A DNA stretch of 25,510 nucleotides from Salibaculum sp031581025 (GCF_031581025.1 NZ_JAVLCA010000037.1), one strand, 5' to 3'. Positions 15,024-23,949 are shown, counted from the stretch's first letter. Notes: generated by a model from the sequence alone, not told the origin. Translations and numbers: made by a program.

Positions 15024-15667
15024 GTTTCCTCCTTCACGCGCCCGGGCCAGGCCCGGGTCATCAGATCATAGGGGTGTCGCCAGCCGGGCAGTCCCGCGAT
15101 GCGGGACAGCCAGCGGTCGATATTCGGCCAATCGGCCCTGTCGAAGCCGAAGGGTTCCGGGTAGTAGAGGTAGGAACAGCAGGAGAGGTCCGCATTCGTC
15201 GGCCCCGCACCCACGATCCAGTCGCGGCCCTGGAGATGCTGGTCCAAGGTCCTGAGCGCGGACCGCGTGCGGCCCTGCACGAAGGCGATGGCGTCCTGCG
15301 GGCGCTTCTCTTCGGGCACGAAGTTCATCAGAAAGCGCAGCATACCAAGCTGCGAGGACAGCTTGTGATTGTCCCAAAGCACCCAGCGCAGCACCTCGAA
15401 TCTTTCCGCCTCGGTCCCGCCGAACCGGCCGGTCTGGTCGGTGATCCATTGCAGGATCGCACCAGACTGGGTCAGCGTCAGCGCGTCTGTCTCCAGAACA
15501 GGGCATTCACCCATCGCGTTGACATCGCTGCGAAACCCGGGGCTGCGGGTCTCGCCCGCGAAGAAATCCACGAAAACCGGCCGCCACGCCATGCCCGCCA
15601 GGGTCATGGCCAGGGCCGCCTTGTAGGAATGGCCGGATTCACCGAAGCAATGCAGCCTTGGGGTCAT
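15020..15667 (-). CDS. Glutathione S-transferase family protein
   Basis: This 215-residue protein has the two-domain GST form. The N-terminal thioredoxin-like domain (about 1-82) begins PRLHCFGESGHSYKAALAMTL, where the Ser/His region near residue 10-13 would bind glutathione. It ends with the cis-proline motif GECPVLETDALTLTQSGAIL, whose QSGAI is the gamma-glutamyl contact. The helical C-terminal domain (about 90-205) includes DWIVGAGPTNADLSCCSYLYY, the conserved folding motif. The substrate is unknown; family members detoxify electrophiles or isomerise intermediates. It lies in the middle of a beta-oxidation operon and overlaps the thiolase start by four bases. That suggests a role tied to the same catabolism, though this is inference. 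GGGGGGA precedes the ATG at 15667. Confidence 0.88.
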   Translation of the reverse strand: MTPRLHCFGESGHSYKAALAMTLAGMAWRPVFVDFFAGETRSPGFRSDVNAMGECPVLETDALTLTQSGAILQWITDQTGRFGGTEAERFEVLRWVLWDNHKLSSQLGMLRFLMNFVPEEKRPQDAIAFVQGRTRSALRTLDQHLQGRDWIVGAGPTNADLSCCSYLYYPEPFGFDRADWPNIDRWLSRIAGLPGWRHPYDLMTRAWPGRVKEET

Positions 15668-15717
15668 GGCGTCCCCCCGCCGGTCCTGCCCGCGGGCCGA
15701 GACGTCGCGCCATCGAG

Positions 15718-15736
15718 TTTATTTGCCAAGATGAAG
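15718..15736. promoter_or_regulatory. A/T-rich intergenic motif TTTATTTGCCAAGATGAAG, followed by a G run
   Basis: The motif stands out in a G+C-rich spacer, about 50 bases upstream of the glutathione S-transferase start, and is followed by seven G residues. From memory, very similar strings (TTTGCCAAGATGAAGGGG) recur between genes in many Rhodobacteraceae. They show up in false translations as PPFILANK, exactly as one frame does here. I cannot verify this without a search. It could be a dispersed small repeat or a promoter or terminator element. Confidence 0.4.
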
Positions 15737-15899
15737 GGGGGGACCGTGCCCCGATAACCCTGCGTTAACCTTAATGCGCGACAAAGGCCCCGCGCGGAGA
15801 GCTGGAGAGCGATCCCGCGTCCAAGGTGAAGCCCCGGCCCGGCTTGCTTCGCCCCCGCCTGTGCACGGGTCGCGGGGCGGTCTCGACGGGTCGGACGGT

Positions 15900-16113
15900 T
15901 CATTTCTTGCGAGCCGCCAGGTCCGAATTGAAGAGTCGCAGCCGGTGTCCGAAGCTCTCGCTGTCGATCACGCTGTCGAAGTTCTCGAACAGGAACGAGA
16001 AGCGCCTCGCCCTCGTCGAGGCCCGCGTCGGTGGCGAAGCGGCGCAGCCTGCGATAGCCGTCCTCGGTCATCGAGACGGGAAAGCGGCGGGTCAGGCGAA
16101 AGCGTTTGGGCAT
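15900..16113 (-). pseudogene. Small conserved basic protein gene broken by a one-base insertion
   Basis: The ATG at 16113, preceded by GGAGGAGA, opens MPKRFRLTRRFPVSMTEDGY and continues RRLRRFATDAGLDEGEAL. After codon 38 the annotated frame becomes arginine-rich nonsense. Moving to the next frame at about 15999-16002 (CTTC where three bases are expected) restores SFLFENFDSVIDSESFGHRL and then RLFNSDLAARKK, stopping at 15900. The repaired product is 70 residues, hydrophilic, without a signal peptide. The joined sequence matches my recollection of a small uncharacterised protein that accompanies acyl-CoA dehydrogenase genes in Roseobacter relatives, so an insertion is more likely than a true long product. 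It could be a real mutation or a sequencing error. It sits 59 bases after the acyl-CoA dehydrogenase stop, within the operon. The unrepaired frame runs to 15664 and is probably meaningless. Confidence 0.75.
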
Positions 16114-16172
16114 GGTCTCCTCCGGGTGCGGGTCAGCGGCGAGGGCGCGGCGGCCCTCGCCCCACCGTTCCA

Positions 16173-17951
<1,779 letters not shown>

Positions 17952-17980
17952 GTCTGGTCTCTCTCCCTTGGGTCTTGCTG

Positions 17981-18382
17981 TCAGCCGGCGGCCCGGTCGG
18001 GGGCCAGCTCCTTCAGGCGCCGGGCGCCCCAGGCCATCTGGTCCTTCAGTTCCGCGATGGCCTCGTTCAACTCGTCGCGCTGCGCCTCCATCTCGGCCAG
18101 ATGCGTCTCGGCCAGTGCGTAGGTCTTGCGCAGCTGGGTCTCCTGGCTGTCGTCCATGTGGTAGAGATCCAGCAACTGGCGGATCTCTTCCAGGCTGAAG
18201 CCGAAGCGCTTGCCGCGCAGGATCAGCTTGAGCCGCGCCCGGTCGCGCTTGCTGAACAGCCGCTTCTGGCCGTCCCGCCGCGGGTGCAGCAGTTCCTTGG
18301 CCTCGTAGAACCGCAGGGTCCTGGGCGTCACGTCAAAGGCCTCGCACATCTCGCGGATGGTCATGGTCCGGTCCGTTGTCAT
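17981..18382 (-). CDS. MerR-family transcriptional regulator of the beta-oxidation operon
   Basis: This 133-residue DNA-binding protein has a MerR winged helix-turn-helix at residues 7-75 (MTIREMCEAFDVTPRTLRFY, then a basic wing RRDGQKRLFSKRDRARLKLI and GFSLEEIRQLLDLY). A coiled-coil dimer helix follows (about 85-125). No cysteine cluster for metal binding is present. It resembles regulators such as LiuR that control acyl-CoA and branched-chain amino acid degradation genes. Its position as first gene, 29 bases before the acyl-CoA dehydrogenase, supports local control. GGAGGA eight bases before the ATG at 18382 fixes the start; the frame is open to 18484 but that would translate the operator. 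Tandem ACGTRA repeats lie about 75-90 bases upstream and probably form its own operator. Confidence 0.87.
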   Translation of the reverse strand: MTTDRTMTIREMCEAFDVTPRTLRFYEAKELLHPRRDGQKRLFSKRDRARLKLILRGKRFGFSLEEIRQLLDLYHMDDSQETQLRKTYALAETHLAEMEAQRDELNEAIAELKDQMAWGARRLKELAPDRAAG

Positions 18383-18455
18383 CTCGGGCGTCCTCCGTCT
18401 GCGTGCGTCATGCCAAAGACTTGAGGATTTGGCCGCCAGCCTACAAGGAAAGATG

Positions 18456-18473
18456 ACGTGAACGTAAACGTAA
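18456..18473. promoter_or_regulatory. Triple ACGTRA tandem repeat upstream of merR, candidate MerR/LiuR-like operator
   Basis: ACGTGA-ACGTAA-ACGTAA occupies 18456-18473 with an exact 6-base period. On the minus strand it reads TTACGTTTACGTTCACGT towards merR. LiuR-type MerR regulators are described as binding ACGT-containing palindromes of this kind upstream of acyl-CoA degradation genes. It lies 74-91 bases before the merR start, consistent with autoregulation of the whole merR-led operon. Confidence 0.55.
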
Positions 18474-18658
18474 CGCAGCGTCACGCGGCGCGGGACCGGG
18501 GCTCAGCCAGGGTGACGCCGGGACGATATGCTGCCTGTGCCCGACCGGACGCCTTCAGTCCCGCGGTGGCCCGACGGCGGGCGTGCCCGGGCGGCATCCT
18601 TCGCCTTGAGCACGGTTCGTCCGCTGTTAGTGTCTGAACGAAACGCAAGGAGTCATTT

Positions 18659-19458
18659 ATGACGGCCAGTTCAACCAGTCATGGATACGAGGTTTTTGTA
18701 TCAACCTCGACTCGCGACCTGACAGATGGGCGCATATGCAGGCCGCCGCCGACGCGGCGGGTCTGGCGCTGCACCGGGTGGCCGGGGTCGCCCCCGATGA
18801 TCCACGATACGCGCCGATGCTTGATGAACTTCCCGACGGTGGCCCGCTCGGGTCGCTCGGTCTGGGGTCGCTTTGCTGTACCCTTGCACATCGCCAGGCA
18901 TGGCAGGCGCTCCTCGCGCATGATGCGGAGTGGGGCCTGATCCTTGAGGATGACCTGGTGCTCGACACGCGCACGGCAGCAGTCGTCGCGGAACTGGCAG
19001 GCACTCGGGATGCGTCCATACCGCTGTTGAAGATCGAAAGCGGTGGTGACGGTCAGGTAACAAGACCCGTCGGTCCGCCCCTTCCCACCGGACACCAGTT
19101 GATGGAACTTCGGCATATGTCGCCCGGCGCCGGAGCCTATCTCATCCACCGCTGTGCCGCCGCGCGGCTGGTCGACGCGGTTCTGCACAGCAAGGTGCCG
19201 GTCGATCATTTCCTGTTCTATCCGCGCCGGACGCGATATTTCGCGAACGAAAGATACGGCGTGCTGTCCCCCGGTCTGGCCATGCAGGACAAGTCCCTGC
19301 AATCCGATATCGCGGCTTCGCGATACCGGGAAAGAACGATCATGTTTCACGCTTCGCGCGGCTGGCATGAGGTGCGCCAGCTGCCGCTCATGATCCGATC
19401 CGTGCTGACAGGATGGCGCGTTCGGAAAATCCCCTACGGTGCCGACAGCCCGAGATGA
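18659..19458 (+). pseudogene. Glycosyltransferase family 25 protein with a 5' frameshift
   Basis: Family 25 glycosyltransferases add sugars to lipopolysaccharide or other surface glycans. AAGGAG at 18647-18652 points to the ATG at 18659, which begins MTASSTSHGYEVF and then loses frame at a five-T run (18693-18697). Adding one T gives MTASSTSHGYEVFCINLDSR followed by PDRWAHMQ, the expected family opening. From there the frame is open to 19458, with the nucleotide-sugar/metal motif WGLILEDDLVLD and a C-terminal MQDKSLQSDIAASRYRERT segment typical of the family. The repaired protein would be 266 residues; as written, only an internal ATG at 18736 (241 codons) remains, which misses the first strand. 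A homopolymer sequencing error is as likely as a real mutation. The DNA looks less G+C-rich than its neighbours, consistent with a transferred gene. A possible TTGAGC/TTAGTG promoter lies at about 18606-18632. Confidence 0.75.
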
Positions 19459-19587
19459 CCCTGTAGCGCCTGCGCGACGCGGTCAGGGCGCGACGGTCTG
19501 CGGGACTTTTCTTTGCCCCAGGCCGGGCCGCGCGTCACCGCCGGACAGAGTGACACCGGGCCGCACGGTGCCGCAAGGTCAGGGTGC

Positions 19588-19956
19588 CTAATCCAGCGAC
19601 CCGGCGGTCTCGTCGCGCAGGGCCTCGAGTTCGCCCATCATCTCGTCAAGCTGGTTGCGCTGGCGGGCGAGGTCGGCCAGTTGCCGATCGGCCAGGTCCA
19701 CGAAGGCGCGCATCTGCGCCTCGGTGCCCTCGTGCTCGTAGATCAGCAGCCACTGGCGGATGTCCTCAAGGCTGAATCCGCAGCGCCGGCCCCGCAGGAT
19801 CAGGGTCATGCGGGCGATCTCGCGCGGGCCGTAGAAACGCGACCGGCCTTCGCGCTCGGGGGCCAGAAGCTCGATATACTCGTAATAGCGCAGGGTCCGT
19901 GGCGTCACCTCGAAGCGGTCGCACATGGCCTTGAAGCCGAGCCGTGTATCGGTCAT
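19588..19956 (-). CDS. MerR-family transcriptional regulator beside thioesterase genes
   Basis: This 122-residue protein has a MerR-type DNA-binding domain: MTDTRLGFKAMCDRFEVTPR, followed by TLRYYEYIEL, then a wing EREGRSRFYGPREIARMTLI and GFSLEDIRQWLLIY. A dimerisation helix ends near LEALRDETAGSLD. It is clearly related to the other MerR protein in this window (shared MC-F-VTPRTLR-YE, FGP/FSK-R-R and RG-R-GFSLE-IRQ-L text). Both are probably acyl-CoA-type regulators without metal-binding cysteines. GGAGGA lies six bases before the ATG at 19956. It diverges, across 115 bases, from two PaaI-type thioesterase genes that it may regulate. A CCCCG-GCGT-CGGGG inverted repeat (19988-20001) is in that spacer. 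Its ligand is unknown. Confidence 0.86.
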   Translation of the reverse strand: MTDTRLGFKAMCDRFEVTPRTLRYYEYIELLAPEREGRSRFYGPREIARMTLILRGRRCGFSLEDIRQWLLIYEHEGTEAQMRAFVDLADRQLADLARQRNQLDEMMGELEALRDETAGSLD

Positions 19957-19987
19957 GGAATCCTCCGTGACCCGCAAACTAGACCTC

Positions 19988-20001
19988 CCCCGGCGTCGGG
20001 G
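19988..20001. repeat. CCCCG/CGGGG inverted repeat in the merR-thioesterase spacer
   Basis: CCCCG (19988-19992) and CGGGG (19997-20001) flank GCGT, 32 bases upstream of the minus-strand merR start and about 70 bases before the thioesterase start. It is placed where a MerR operator would be expected, but G/C palindromes of this size are common in such DNA, so support is weak. Confidence 0.25.
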
Positions 20002-20071
20002 CAACGTCAGGCGCGAGGGCTTGCGCCGCCCCGCGCGACGGGCGACCCTGCGCGGCAAGGAAAGGACACCC

Positions 20072-20518
20072 ATGCACGAGGACAGCGACGCGGACAGGCG
20101 CGCGAAACTGGCGCGGCAATTCATCGAGGCGATCCCCCATGCCCGGGCCATGGGCATGAAGCTGGGCGAGATCGACGCCGGCCGTGCCGTGCTGACCATG
20201 CCCTATGACGACCGTCTGATAGGCGACCCGGAAACCGGGGTGATCCATGGTGGCGCCGTCTCGGCGCTGCTGGACACCTGCGGCGGGGCGGCGGTCATGA
20301 TCCACCCGGTCGCGCCGATCTCGACCGCGACGCTGGACCTGCGCATCGATTACATGCGCCCGGCGACGCCGGGGCAGGCGATCACGGCGCGGGCCGAGTG
20401 CTATCACGTCACCCGCTCGGTCGCCTTCATGCGGGCCGTGGCACTGGATGACGACGCGGACCGCCCCGTTGCCAGTGCCGCCGGGGCCTTTGCCATCGAA
20501 AGGGGAGGTGCCTCATGA
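20072..20518 (+). CDS. PaaI-type hotdog-fold acyl-CoA thioesterase (first of two)
   Basis: This 148-residue protein belongs to the PaaI/4HBT hotdog-fold thioesterases, which hydrolyse acyl-CoA or aryl-CoA thioesters in the cytoplasm. The catalytic signature VIHGGAVSALLDTCGGAA has HGG at 59-61 and the acidic Asp68. It is followed by the central beta strand ATLDLRIDYMRPATPGQAITARAE, typical of the family. The start at 20072 follows GGAAAGGA. An open extension back to 19925 overlaps the divergent merR gene and is not used. The stop overlaps the next gene as ATGA, so the two products are likely made together and may form a mixed assembly. Substrate is not readable from sequence. Confidence 0.88.
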   Translation: MHEDSDADRRAKLARQFIEAIPHARAMGMKLGEIDAGRAVLTMPYDDRLIGDPETGVIHGGAVSALLDTCGGAAVMIHPVAPISTATLDLRIDYMRPATPGQAITARAECYHVTRSVAFMRAVALDDDADRPVASAAGAFAIERGGAS

Positions 20519-21012
20519 AACGCCCCGAACCCGTGCAGGTGGTCAAGCAGCGCCGCGATGCCGCGCTCGAGGCGCTGGTCGAAGCGGTGCCCTACATCGC
20601 CTTCCTGGGCATCCGGTTCGACCGGCGGGGCGATGAACTGACGGCCCTGCTGCCCTACCGCGACGACCTGATCGGAAACCCCATGCTGCCCGCGCTGCAT
20701 GGTGGTGTGACGGCGGCCTTTCTTGAAACCACGGCCATCGTGGAGCTGTCCTGGACCACCCGCTGGGACGAGATCGAACAGGGCGGGGCCGATATTCAAC
20801 TGGCGGACCGCGCGCCGCGCCTGCCCAAGACGATCGACCTGACGGTCGATTACCTGCGCTCGGGCCTGCCGCGCGACGCCTATGCCCGTGCCCGCGTCGT
20901 GCGCTCGGGGCGGCGCTATGCCAGCGTCCAGGTCGAGGCCTGGCAGGACAACCGCGACCGCATGTTCGCCCAGGCCACCGGGCATTTCCTGATGCCCACC
21001 CGCGAAGGCTGA
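20515..21012 (+). CDS. PaaI-type hotdog-fold acyl-CoA thioesterase (second of two)
   Basis: This 165-residue protein is a second hotdog-fold thioesterase, aligned with its neighbour: ALHGGVTAAFLETTAIVEL has HGG at 62-64. Glu71 stands where the neighbour has Asp68, nine residues after the His in both. KTIDLTVDYLRSGLPRDAYARARVVRSGRRYASVQVEAWQ is the central sheet. Between them lies an inserted loop (TTRWDEIEQGGADIQLADRAPR) absent from the first copy. The Asp/Glu difference and the insertion suggest different substrates or a partnered, non-identical pair. AGGGGAGG lies six bases before the ATG at 20515, which overlaps the previous stop by four bases. A MATE exporter follows after four bases, completing a three-gene unit. 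Confidence 0.88.
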   Translation: MKRPEPVQVVKQRRDAALEALVEAVPYIAFLGIRFDRRGDELTALLPYRDDLIGNPMLPALHGGVTAAFLETTAIVELSWTTRWDEIEQGGADIQLADRAPRLPKTIDLTVDYLRSGLPRDAYARARVVRSGRRYASVQVEAWQDNRDRMFAQATGHFLMPTREG

Positions 21013-21016
21013 GGGC

Positions 21017-22327
21017 ATGGAAGAGGCGCTGAAGCACCGCAGGGTGCTCAACATTGCGGTGCCCATCGTGCTGTCAAACGCCACCGTGCCGATCCTTGGC
21101 GCCGTGGATACCGGTGTTGTCGGGCAGATGGGGGCGGCGGCGCCCATCGGCGCCGTTGGGATCGGGGCCACGATCCTGACCGCGATCTACTGGATTTTCG
21201 GCTTTCTGCGGATGGGGACCACCGGTTTCGCCGCCCAGGCGCTGGGGCGTGGCGACACGGCCGAGGGCGCGGCGATCCTCACCCGCGGTCTGGCCATCGC
21301 CGCCCTTGGGGGGCTTGGGATCATCGTGCTGCAATGGCCGATCTTCGCGCTGGGCTTCTGGCTGTCGCCCGCCAGTGCCGAGGTTGAGGGGCTGGCCCGC
21401 GGCTACATGGCCATCCGGGTCTGGTCGGCCCCGGCGCTCATCGCGATCTATGCCATCACCGGCTGGCTGATCGCGGCCGAGCGCACCCGCGCGGTGCTGG
21501 TGCTGCAGGTGGTGATGAACGGGCTGAACATCGGGCTGGACCTGCTGTTCGTGCTGCAACTGGGCTGGGGTGTGGAAGGGGTCGCCATCGCCACCTTCAT
21601 CGCCGAATTGTCCGGGCTGGCGCTGGGCTTGTGGTTCTGCCGGGCCGCCTTCGCCAATCCGTCCTGGTGTGACCGGGCGTGGGTGCTCGACCCCGCCCGG
21701 CTGCGCCATTTCGCGCAGGTGAACACGGATATCCTGATCCGGTCGCTGCTGTTGCAGGGCATCTTCGTGTCCTTTTTGCTGCTTGGGGCGCGGTTCGGCG
21801 ACGTTACCCTGGCGGCCAACCAGATCCTGCTGCAGTTCATGACGATCACCGCCTTCGCGCTGGACGGCTTTGCCTTCGCCGCCGAAACGCTGGTGGGGCA
21901 GGCCATGGGCGCGCGCCGCCGGGCGGCCCTGCGGCGCGCGGCGCTGCTCTGTTCGGTCTGGGCCTTTATGTCGGGCGCGTTTCTGGCCGGGGCCTTCGCC
22001 ACTTTCGGCGGCCCGATCATCGACGTGATGACCACGGCCGAGCCGGTGCGCGAGGTGGCGCGCGTCTTCCTGCCCTACATGGTGCTGGCCCCGTTGCTGG
22101 GCGCGGCGCCCTTCATGCTGGACGGCATTTTCATTGGTGCGACCCGCACCCGCGACATGCGCAACATGATGGCCCTGTCCCTCGCGATCTATGTTCTGGC
22201 GGCGGCACTCTTGATCCCGGCCTTCGGCAATCACGGTCTGTGGATGGCCATGTTGACCAGCTTTGTCGCGCGCGCCGTGACCCTGGGCCTGCGCTACCGC
22301 GCGCTGGAAGACGCGGCCGAGGCGTGA
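21017..22327 (+). CDS. MATE family efflux transporter (DinF-like)
   Basis: This 436-residue inner-membrane protein has about twelve hydrophobic segments arranged as two similar halves, the MATE layout. The opening LNIAVPIVLSNATVPILGAVDTGVVGQMG is the typical first helix with its conserved Asp-Thr. GFLRMGTTGFAAQALGRGD is the first loop, and the second half contains LAANQILLQFMTITAFALDGFAFAAETLVGQAMGARRR, matching DinF-type members. Such proteins export drugs or metabolites using Na+ or H+ gradients; the cargo is unknown. GAGGG precedes the ATG at 21017 by only a few bases, and the gene starts four bases after the second thioesterase. The stop lies at the edge of the terminator of the convergent 5'-nucleotidase gene. 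Confidence 0.92.
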   Translation: MEEALKHRRVLNIAVPIVLSNATVPILGAVDTGVVGQMGAAAPIGAVGIGATILTAIYWIFGFLRMGTTGFAAQALGRGDTAEGAAILTRGLAIAALGGLGIIVLQWPIFALGFWLSPASAEVEGLARGYMAIRVWSAPALIAIYAITGWLIAAERTRAVLVLQVVMNGLNIGLDLLFVLQLGWGVEGVAIATFIAELSGLALGLWFCRAAFANPSWCDRAWVLDPARLRHFAQVNTDILIRSLLLQGIFVSFLLLGARFGDVTLAANQILLQFMTITAFALDGFAFAAETLVGQAMGARRRAALRRAALLCSVWAFMSGAFLAGAFATFGGPIIDVMTTAEPVREVARVFLPYMVLAPLLGAAPFMLDGIFIGATRTRDMRNMMALSLAIYVLAAALLIPAFGNHGLWMAMLTSFVARAVTLGLRYRALEDAAEA

Positions 22328-22357
22328 AAAAGCCCCCGCCGCTTGCGCGCCGGGGGC
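22327..22357 (-). terminator. Intrinsic terminator of the 5'-nucleotidase gene
   Basis: On the minus strand GCCCCCG (22357-22351) and CGGGGGC (22338-22332) form a 7-bp G/C stem around a 12-base loop. They are followed at once by TTTTT (22331-22327). It starts 24 bases after the 5'-nucleotidase stop and abuts the stop of the convergent MATE gene. It may also stop MATE transcription, without a T-tract on that side. Confidence 0.8.
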
Positions 22358-22380
22358 CAACGTCCGCGGGCGACTTGACC

Positions 22381-23949
22381 TCAGTTGCCCGTGACGGTGA
22401 TGCGGCCGTCGGTGTAGGGCGCGTAGGGGGTGTTGTCGGCCAGGTACTCCGCCGTGACATCGGCCAGGTCGGGGCCATAGTCATAGGCGTTCTCGGCGCC
22501 CACGAACATGGCATAGCCGTCGCCGCCATTGCGGACGTAGTTGTTGGAGACAACGCCGTAGGTCGCGCCCGGATCGATCGCTTCGCCACCGACCATGACA
22601 TCGGAAATCCGGCTGCCCGGCTCGGCGCTCAGGTCCACGGTGAAGGACATGCCGGCGACCTGCGGGAAGCGGCCCGCGCCTTCCTCGACCTCGCCGACGC
22701 CGTTTTCCAGCGCCGCGACCATGGTCTCGCCGCTGACCTCGAAGGTCGACAGCGTGTTCTGGAAGGGTAGAACGGTCAGGACGTCGCCCATCGTGACCTC
22801 GCCGGCCTCTATGCTGGCGCGCAGCCCGCCACCGTTCTGGATCGCGATCTGGACGCCCTGGTCGGCGACGCGGTCCAGCATGGCATCGGCCACCAGGTTG
22901 CCCATTTCGCACTCGCCGGTTCGGCAGACCTCGCGCGCGCCGATGATCGACTCGGCGGTCTCGGCGACGACCTCGGTCTTCATCTCTTCGATGGGGGCGC
23001 CCATTTCGGCGATGCGCGCCGACATCTCGGGGTCCGGCGTGACCGAGGCATCCAGAAGGATCGGATCACCCGTGGCCTCGATGACGTTGCCGTCATCGTC
23101 GAAGGTGAGGGTCAGCTCGCCCAGGTACTTGGTGTAGGCATAGGCCTGCGCCACCGGCGTGCCCTCGATCATCGCGGGATAGGCCGGGGTGTCGGCGTCA
23201 TCGTTGGTCATCAGCGTGTGGCTGTGGCCGCCGATGATGACGTCGATCTGCGGCACGGCCTCGGCGATGCGGCGATCCGCCGGAAGGCCCACATGGTTGA
23301 GCGCGATGATGATGTCCACGCCCTCGTCGGTCAGGGTCTGGGCATCCGCGGCCAGGCTGTCGATCTCGTCCTGGAAGGTCACGTTCGGGCCGGGGCTCGA
23401 GGTCTCGCCGGTGTCCGAGGCCAGCGCCGAGATCACGCCGATCCGCTGGCCGCCCACCTCGAGCACCACGTGGTTCTGCACCCGGTCCTTGAGAACATCG
23501 GAGGACGACAGGTCGAGGTTGCCAGAGACCACCGGGAAGCTGACCGCGTCGATGAACTCGGCCAGCTTGGGCGGGCCGTCGTCGAATTCGTGGTTGCCCA
23601 CGGCCATGACGTCATAGCCGATCTCTTCCATGAACTCGGCCTCGGCCGCGCCCTTGTAGGTGGTGTAGAACAGCGACCCCTGGAACGGGTCGCCCGCATC
23701 CAGCAGCACGACATTCCGGTCGGCCAGGTCCTCGCGTTTCTGCTCGACCATCGTGGCGACGCGGGCGATGCCGCCGAAGCAGTCGCCGGCGGCCTCGGCC
23801 TCGGCGCCGCAGGTGGAATCGAAGCGGCTGATCGACTCGATGCGGCTGTGCATGTCGTTGGTGTGCAGGATGGTCAGCGAATATTCCGCGGCTGCCATGC
23901 TGCCGGTCATGGCCAGCACGGCGGTTGTGGAAAGCAGACGGACGGTCAT
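22381..23949 (-). CDS. ushA: Periplasmic 5'-nucleotidase / UDP-sugar hydrolase family protein
   Basis: This 522-residue metallophosphoesterase is exported (signal peptide MTVRLLSTTAVLAMTGSMAAA, cleavage before EYS). It releases phosphate and nucleosides from extracellular nucleotides. The calcineurin-like domain shows ILHTNDMHSR (Asp32, His34), LLDAGDPFQGS (Asp84 region), VGNHEFDDG (Asn119, His120), LNHVGLP (His219) and IIGGHSHT (His242, His244), the full two-metal set. The C-terminal nucleotide-binding domain carries QNGGGLRASIEAG and VVSNNYVRNGGDGYAMF. Two ATG codons lie six bases apart. The GAGGGG site is only one base from the first (23955) but seven from the second (23949), so I use the second. 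A Pho-box-like repeat is found about 90-110 bases upstream. Exact substrate (5'-nucleotides, UDP-sugars) is not fixed; the symbol is by family. Confidence 0.9.
   Translation of the reverse strand: MTVRLLSTTAVLAMTGSMAAAEYSLTILHTNDMHSRIESISRFDSTCGAEAEAAGDCFGGIARVATMVEQKREDLADRNVVLLDAGDPFQGSLFYTTYKGAAEAEFMEEIGYDVMAVGNHEFDDGPPKLAEFIDAVSFPVVSGNLDLSSSDVLKDRVQNHVVLEVGGQRIGVISALASDTGETSSPGPNVTFQDEIDSLAADAQTLTDEGVDIIIALNHVGLPADRRIAEAVPQIDVIIGGHSHTLMTNDDADTPAYPAMIEGTPVAQAYAYTKYLGELTLTFDDDGNVIEATGDPILLDASVTPDPEMSARIAEMGAPIEEMKTEVVAETAESIIGAREVCRTGECEMGNLVADAMLDRVADQGVQIAIQNGGGLRASIEAGEVTMGDVLTVLPFQNTLSTFEVSGETMVAALENGVGEVEEGAGRFPQVAGMSFTVDLSAEPGSRISDVMVGGEAIDPGATYGVVSNNYVRNGGDGYAMFVGAENAYDYGPDLADVTAEYLADNTPYAPYTDGRITVTGN

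Noticed and set aside
15773..15784. GTTAACCTTAAT as a CtrA binding site
   Set aside because: The two TTAA boxes are two bases apart instead of the six to seven expected for a full CtrA site.
15664..15899. C-terminal extension of the small protein gene in its unshifted frame, ending exactly at the GST start
   Set aside because: The text is non-protein-like and includes the translated intergenic motif; the ATGA-type overlap is judged coincidental.
18383..18484. N-terminal extension of the first MerR protein
   Set aside because: It would translate the ACGTRA repeat, has no ribosome site, and MerR proteins normally start just before the helix-turn-helix.
21074..22360. A 428-codon open frame opposite the MATE gene
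   Set aside because: Gln/Gly/His/Arg-rich reverse-strand text without motifs; the MATE reading frame is clear.
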